A stretch of DNA of 18,316 nucleotides from Anaerolineaceae bacterium (lineage in GTDB: Bacteria; Chloroflexota; Anaerolineae; Anaerolineales; Anaerolineaceae), in contig DQHW01000029.1 in assembly GCA_003524305.1 (NCBI GenBank), forward strand, positions 197,637-215,952, read 5' to 3'. The notes under the pieces were generated by a model. The model saw only the letters and a list, made by a program, of their open reading frames with translations, had not been told where the DNA came from and did no database searches. Made by a program: the position numbers and the translations under genes. Shown in pieces: positions 14,389 through 18,316 of the stretch (positions within the stretch are counted from its first letter, which is position 1; every line of letters begins with the position of its first letter).

Positions 14389-15768
14389 ATGAAAATAATC
14401 GTCTTGAACGGAAGCCCAAAAGGTGAAGACAGCATTACCATACAATACGTTGCATACATTCAAAAGCATTTCCCCCAACATGATTTTCGAATTATCCACG
14501 TATCTCAACAAATAAAAAAGATAGAGAAAGACCAGAAAGTCTTTCAGGAAATCATTGATGAAATCCGAACTGCTGACGGGGTACTGTGGTCTTTCGGTCT
14601 TTGGGTGCTGTGTGTTCCCGCTCAGTATATGCGGTTCATCGAACTGGTTTCTGAGAGGGGGATGGAAGGTGCTTTTGAGAATAAGTATGCCGCTGTAATA
14701 ACCACATCCATCCATTTCTATGACCATACCGCCCATAATTACATGCGAGCCGTCTGTGAAGATTTAAGAATGAAATTTGTTGATGCCATCTCTTTGGATA
14801 TCATCGACATGATGAAAGAGGGGCGAAGACGGGAGATACTAATTTTCGCTCAGGGTTTCATCAAGGCTATTCGAGAGCAAGCCGCAACCTCAAAGCTTTT
14901 CAACCCACTTGCGTTCAGTGATTTTGCGTACCAGCCGACCGAGCCAGAAACGAGGGTTGACACGAAAGGGAAAAAGATCCTGGTCTTGACAGACACGAAT
15001 GACAGCAATAGCAACCTGGGGAAGATGATTGCCCGATTCAAGCAATCTTATGCTAGCGAGATCGAGGTGATTAATTTAAAAGATGTCGATATTCGAGGTG
15101 CATGTCTAGGTTGCATGCAGTGTGGATATGATTACAACTGTGTCTATCAAGACGGGTTTGCCAGTTTTTATAACCAGCGCGTGAGAACCGCGGATATGAT
15201 CGTCTTCGCGGGGACGGTCAAAGGCCGGTATTTATCCTCCATGTGGAAAACATTCTATGACCGGGCTTACTTTTGGAACCATACACCGTCTCTTGCCGGG
15301 AAACAATTGGGATATATCATTTCAGGGCCACTTCGACAAAATTCAAATCTCATTCAGATCCTCGAAGCCTCGTCTACGGCTCGACAATATGCCAATCACG
15401 TCGACATCATTACTGATGAGTGTGAGAACTCGGCAGAGATTGATGCTTTGCTGCAAAGTTTTGCCCGCCGTTTAGTCGTTTGTGCTGAAAAAGGATACCT
15501 CAAACCGCTGAACTTTCTGGCTGTGGGAGGGCATAAGGTTTTTAGAGACGACATTTGGGGAAGACTTCGGCCTCTTTGGCAGGCAGATTACAGATATTTT
15601 AAGAAACATGGCTTGTTTGACTTTCCGCATAAAGACTACAAAATCAGGATGCTGACTCCAATATTAATGTTGCTTACCAGGATACCTGCCATTAGAAAAA
15701 AGTACTATGCCAATGTAAAGAGCTTCCCCTCTGGTAGATTGAAGAAGCTTATTGAGCATGTGGATTAG
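14389..15768 (+). CDS. Double flavodoxin-fold NAD(P)H oxidoreductase
   Basis: A 459-aa protein with two flavodoxin-like domains in tandem. The first (about 1-165) starts with the FMN-phosphate loop N-G-S-P-K-G at 7-12. The second (about 195-370) starts K-K-I-L-V-L-T-D-T-N-D-S-N-S-N and contains C239, C242, C245 and C251 in the C-X2-C-X2-C pattern seen in FMN-dependent iron-sulphur-type flavoproteins. An approximately 90-residue basic C-terminal tail follows. Single-domain members are about 180-250 aa, so this looks like a fusion or internal duplication. AAGGA lies nine bases before the ATG. The nearby MDR and DUF4405 genes suggest a redox pathway. The second phosphate loop is atypical, so it may bind FMN poorly. 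Confidence 0.85.
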   Translation: MKIIVLNGSPKGEDSITIQYVAYIQKHFPQHDFRIIHVSQQIKKIEKDQKVFQEIIDEIRTADGVLWSFGLWVLCVPAQYMRFIELVSERGMEGAFENKYAAVITTSIHFYDHTAHNYMRAVCEDLRMKFVDAISLDIIDMMKEGRRREILIFAQGFIKAIREQAATSKLFNPLAFSDFAYQPTEPETRVDTKGKKILVLTDTNDSNSNLGKMIARFKQSYASEIEVINLKDVDIRGACLGCMQCGYDYNCVYQDGFASFYNQRVRTADMIVFAGTVKGRYLSSMWKTFYDRAYFWNHTPSLAGKQLGYIISGPLRQNSNLIQILEASSTARQYANHVDIITDECENSAEIDALLQSFARRLVVCAEKGYLKPLNFLAVGGHKVFRDDIWGRLRPLWQADYRYFKKHGLFDFPHKDYKIRMLTPILMLLTRIPAIRKKYYANVKSFPSGRLKKLIEHVD

Positions 15769-15829
15769 CAAAAACCGTAATTGTTTTACTATTGCGTCAC
15801 TATTTAGAGGAAAAAAACAGGAGATTGAT

Positions 15830-16441
15830 ATGAGTGATCGAACGAAGACAGCGTTGATTTTGAGCATGACCGCATTATTTATGTTCAGTCCACTGGCAAT
15901 GAGCATATTTTGGCGTCCAATCCCGCTTTTTCAAAATCTTGGCTTTGAGAGAGGATTATTCGCTCCCCCTTTGGCTTGGGTGCTTGCTATGGTTGTAGCG
16001 ATCGCCTATGTTTTTTACACCATGAGAGTCATTCCTTTAGTATTAACCAAACAAAAGGAAATTTCGCTTTTCAAACTTGTGGGAATTCTCGCAGCACTAG
16101 TCGGGGGCATTGTTGAGGAAGTCTTTTTTAGGCGTTGGCTGATGGATATGCTCATGGCAAGAGATGTAGGTCTCATTCTCCAGATTATCATTTCCGGCTT
16201 TGCTTTTGGGTTAGCCCACACCGCATGGATTCTTTTCAAGGGTGACATCAAGTTTACATTTCCGGCCATTCTCTCAACATCCATTTTAGGCATACTTTTG
16301 GCTATTATCTATCTCATGGGCGGGCGGAACTTAGGACCATGTATTTTTGCGCACGCAATCATAAACCTTATCATCGAACCGTGGCTGATGTTGTCTTCAG
16401 TCTCAGGTAAATGGCGTCATAGCACCAAGACCAGCGGATAG
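15830..16441 (+). CDS. CPBP family intramembrane metalloprotease
   Basis: A 203-aa membrane protein of the CPBP (CAAX protease and bacteriocin-processing, Abi) family. The three conserved motifs are visible: E-E-V-F-F-R at 96-101, F-G-L-A-H at 126-130 and a helix with F-A-H-A-I-I-N at 173-179. E96, E97, H130 and H175 are the expected active-site residues, so it should be catalytically competent. About six membrane helices. AGGAG at 15819-15823 places the start at ATG 15830, 61 bases after the preceding gene. Members cleave prenylated or membrane substrates or confer bacteriocin immunity; the substrate here is unknown. It is the last gene of the co-directional cluster. Confidence 0.9.
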   Translation: MSDRTKTALILSMTALFMFSPLAMSIFWRPIPLFQNLGFERGLFAPPLAWVLAMVVAIAYVFYTMRVIPLVLTKQKEISLFKLVGILAALVGGIVEEVFFRRWLMDMLMARDVGLILQIIISGFAFGLAHTAWILFKGDIKFTFPAILSTSILGILLAIIYLMGGRNLGPCIFAHAIINLIIEPWLMLSSVSGKWRHSTKTSG

Positions 16442-16462
16442 TAGCTCTATTGCTGACCGGAT

Positions 16463-16618
16463 ATGTTTTATCGCTTTTTTCACTGGTTATATATATACGC
16501 TGCCCAAGTGTTGTCATCTGGGATAACCCGGTCTCCTCTCGATAACTGGCTTGAGTGTTTATATTTTCTGATAATTGCACTTGTCGTAGTTTTGATCTGG
16601 AAACCTCAGAAAATGTAA
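16463..16618 (+). CDS. Possible 51-aa membrane peptide
   Basis: An open frame beginning MFYRFFHWLYIYAAQVLSSG with one strongly hydrophobic stretch (L-Y-F-L-I-I-A-L-V-V-V-L-I-W) before a lysine-containing tail K-P-Q-K-M. It follows the CPBP gene by 21 bases. No real Shine-Dalgarno sequence is present, and a stop codon lies just upstream in frame, so it cannot be longer at the 5' end. It could be a real small membrane protein or the remnant C-terminus of a lost gene. I do not recognise it. Confidence 0.3.
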   Translation: MFYRFFHWLYIYAAQVLSSGITRSPLDNWLECLYFLIIALVVVLIWKPQKM

Positions 16619-16709
16619 CTTAGGATTTGAACCAATTAGGTTTTGAATGTAACTAGGAGCGACCCATGACCGATGTTACCCATCTCTTTATAGGACAATT
16701 TTTTGTATT

Positions 16710-17111
16710 ATGGAACATAAAAAACAAAATAGTCGGATTGATTTTAAAACATATATATTTTTTCTTGATCCACAATTCAATATTGTTTGGATTAACCGGT
16801 CGTTTATTAAAATTTGCAACAAAGACTTATCATTTTTTGTTGGAAGGGAGATTTATAATTTTTTCTCAAAAACAGACATAAAGTCGACTTTTGAAAGAGT
16901 TAAGAAAACTGGAACATCTTGTAATTCTTCCGGAACACTGAAACTTTCTATGCCCATACAAAAAATTTCTTTGAAGGATTGTTATTGGAGTTTTCTTCCA
17001 TATCAAAATGATAGAAATATGGTTACTGGATTTTTCTTCATTATTCTCAATCAATTATTTGAAAGAGAAGCTTTAACAGGTCTGAAGATATCAACTAAGT
17101 ACAATAACTAA
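16710..17111 (+). CDS. Single PAS-domain protein
   Basis: A 133-aa protein consisting of about twenty leading residues and one PAS-like domain. The first strand and helix read F-F-L-D-P-Q-F-N-I-V-W-I-N-R-S-F (17-32), V-G-R-E-I follows at 44-48, and the final strands run Y-W-S-F-L-P-Y and V-T-G-F-F-F-I-I-L-N. The tail L-F-E-R-E-A-L-T-G resembles the start of a signalling helix that ends early, so an output domain may have been lost. The ATG at 16710 has no ribosome binding site. The good site (AGGAG, 16655-16659) instead precedes ATG 16666 in another frame that runs only 71 residues. It may be a frameshifted or decaying sensor. The gene is AT-rich, unlike the cluster to its left. Confidence 0.6.
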   Translation: MEHKKQNSRIDFKTYIFFLDPQFNIVWINRSFIKICNKDLSFFVGREIYNFFSKTDIKSTFERVKKTGTSCNSSGTLKLSMPIQKISLKDCYWSFLPYQNDRNMVTGFFFIILNQLFEREALTGLKISTKYNN

Positions 17112-17480
17112 CGATTTAAAAAGTATTAAAATGAACCACCTATTAATAACTATAAGGTGAAAATAAATCCAGAACGGAAAATGTTTTTGGGAAATTGAAA
17201 TGATAAAGAATAATACCCAAAAACTAATCTCAATCATTAACTCCTATTACTGGACCTCCTACCAATCTTTTTCAACAGTAACCGTGAGTGGACATTGTAC
17301 CCGTCAGGGTATTCGAAACATTAACCAGATACGCTTTTGCTTTTTCATATGAAAATAACACGGGAATGGTGAAATTCTCTGCACTAACATCTTGTTCAAA
17401 GGAACAATTCTATATTTTTGAACGTCGTTAGGTTTGAAGATGAAAAAAATAAAAACTAGTAAAACAGAAAGAAGAAAATA
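17112..17480. other. AT-rich intergenic region
   Basis: No gene is supported. A 50-codon open frame at 17200-17352 has no recognisable content. Two symmetric sequences stand out: a perfect 14-bp palindrome TTTTCATATGAAAA (17342-17355), and GTTCAAA (17394-17400) with TTTGAAC (17417-17423) across 16 bases. Either could be an operator for the lipoprotein gene at 17481. Confidence 0.4.
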
Positions 17481-18086
17481 ATGAAAAGGATCCTAACAGC
17501 AATAATCGTTTTAATTACATTGACTGCATGTTCAACAACTCAGACTCAGGTAATATCTGATAAACCTGCGACGGAAAATCCTCAGGCGGGTATACCAAAT
17601 CCTGCCTCAGTCTATTGCGAGCAGAATGGTAACAAACTCGAAATTCGTACTGCCGTAGATGGCAGTCAATCTGGAGTATGTGTCTTTCCGAATGGCAGCA
17701 CCTGTGACGAGTGGGCATATTTCAGGGGAGAGTGTGGCCCTGTATCACAACAAAGCCCGACACCCGCCACGACCGTTGAGGCAACCATAGAAGCAAGTGG
17801 CGGCTACATGCCACCTGGTACTTCAGAACCGATTGCCGATTGGTGGGGTGTCATCAAGAGTACTCCTACTGGCGCACAATATGACGACTTCTTTGAGCGA
17901 CAGGACTTGGGGCTGGAATATATCAACTTTGGTATTAATTCAATGAACGCAGATGTAAAGGTGCAGATCGAAGCTCTTTGTGACACTGGTAAGATCGTGC
18001 ATCTTTATGGAACATTGTTCAGCAATGTACCTGATTACAATGGTTCACAAGTCCTGATTGATCGGATTGAGGTCGAAGGTAACTAA
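17481..18086 (+). CDS. DUF333-containing lipoprotein
   Basis: A 201-aa exported lipoprotein. The signal sequence is M-K-R-I-L-T plus a hydrophobic core, ending in the lipobox L-T-A-C with C17 as the lipid-modified residue. A DUF333 domain occupies about 39-86: N-P-A-S-V-Y-C, E-I-R-T, G-V-C-V-F-P-N-G-S-T-C and D-E-W-A-Y-F-R-G-E-C, with cysteines 46, 67, 75 and 85 likely forming two disulphides. A proline- and threonine-rich linker follows, then a C-terminal domain (about 117-199) starting D-W-W-G-V-I-K-S-T-P and ending V-L-I-D-R-I-E-V, which looks like a small beta-rich domain. The function of DUF333 is unknown; the annotation 'putative hemolysin' is used for some members without strong support. 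Confidence 0.85.
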   Translation: MKRILTAIIVLITLTACSTTQTQVISDKPATENPQAGIPNPASVYCEQNGNKLEIRTAVDGSQSGVCVFPNGSTCDEWAYFRGECGPVSQQSPTPATTVEATIEASGGYMPPGTSEPIADWWGVIKSTPTGAQYDDFFERQDLGLEYINFGINSMNADVKVQIEALCDTGKIVHLYGTLFSNVPDYNGSQVLIDRIEVEGN

Positions 18087-18140
18087 TTATAGAAATAACT
18101 TTTCGAGCCCTACATTGTTAGGACGGAATTCTGTGATCTG

Positions 18141-18171
18141 CTGAAACCTATCGATATGGATAGGTTTTCAG
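18141..18171. repeat. Hairpin downstream of the lipoprotein gene
   Basis: AAACCTATC (18144-18152) pairs perfectly with GATAGGTTT (18159-18167) across a six-base loop, and CTG/CAG extend the stem with one bulged T. A perfect 13-bp palindrome AGGTTATTAACCT (18170-18182) adjoins it. There is no strong T-run, so a terminator role is doubtful. A related sequence at 18181-18196 (CTACCGATATTGGTAT) suggests repeated binding sites instead. Confidence 0.5.
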
Positions 18172-18304
18172 GTTATTAACCTACCGATATTGGTATATTG
18201 CAATTGAACTACTGGAATGATACGCTTGACCTATCTCAAGAAGAGAACCATTAAGTAGTCAAAAATATATCTCTTCACAATTAAATAGTTAAAGGAATCA
18301 ACGC

Positions 18305-18316
18305 ATGTTTAAACCA
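18305..18316 (+). CDS. Start of a gene cut by the window edge
   Basis: ATG at 18305 followed by three codons (F-K-P) up to the window end. AAAGGA at 18291-18296 with an 8-base gap is a good ribosome binding site. Only four codons are visible, so nothing can be said about the product. Confidence 0.4.

Noticed and set aside
17200..17352. 50-codon plus-strand frame before the lipoprotein
   Set aside because: Poor ribosome binding site, no recognisable composition or domain, and the region is AT-rich intergenic sequence.

Overview
The window looks like accessory chromosomal DNA from a bacterium of the Chloroflexota, most likely class Anaerolineae. This is an inference from family content: a long MalT/LAL-type LuxR regulator, tandem DUF4386 membrane proteins, a DUF4405 haem-type membrane protein, a zinc-less MDR oxidoreductase and a DUF333 lipoprotein. 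No rRNA, tRNA or other taxonomic marker is present. The left third is AT-rich and the LuxR gene is clearly GC-richer.

Region 1 (1-507) carries no convincing gene. It has a 48-bp sequence present twice in direct orientation (97-144 and 193-240) and a 35-bp near-palindrome (441-475). Region 2 (508-6101) is a defence-type island. An AbiEi/AbiEii type IV toxin-antitoxin pair lies on the minus strand with an ATGA overlap. Divergent from it is a TOTE-type primase fused to an SF2 helicase (2076-4523). Next comes a DUF234-type AAA ATPase with a PD-(D/E)XK-like C-terminus (4677-6101). A second copy of the 35-bp palindrome (32 of 35 bases identical) lies at 4603-4637 in the ATPase promoter region, so the two copies bracket the AbiE plus TOTE block.

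Region 3 (6378-9122) is a single LAL regulator closed by a clear intrinsic terminator (9142-9190). Region 4 (9300-16441) is a co-directional, tightly spaced set of genes, probably one or two operons. In order they are a 93-aa soluble protein of unknown function, two tandem DUF4386 paralogues, two tandem small four-helix membrane paralogues, an MDR oxidoreductase, an unknown multi-pass protein, a DUF4405 haem-type membrane protein, a double flavodoxin-fold NAD(P)H oxidoreductase and a CPBP intramembrane protease. A set of TCACA/TGTGA boxes lies between the LuxR gene and this operon. The picture is a LuxR-controlled membrane and redox cluster whose function I cannot name.

Region 5 (16442-18316) is AT-rich and gene-poor: a possible 51-aa membrane peptide, a lone PAS-domain protein with a questionable start, a DUF333 lipoprotein, two imperfect palindromes and the first four codons of a further gene. 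The most distinctive signals are the twin palindromes around the AbiE/TOTE block, the leaderless-looking promoters of the TOTE and antitoxin genes, and the uncharacterised membrane-redox operon.
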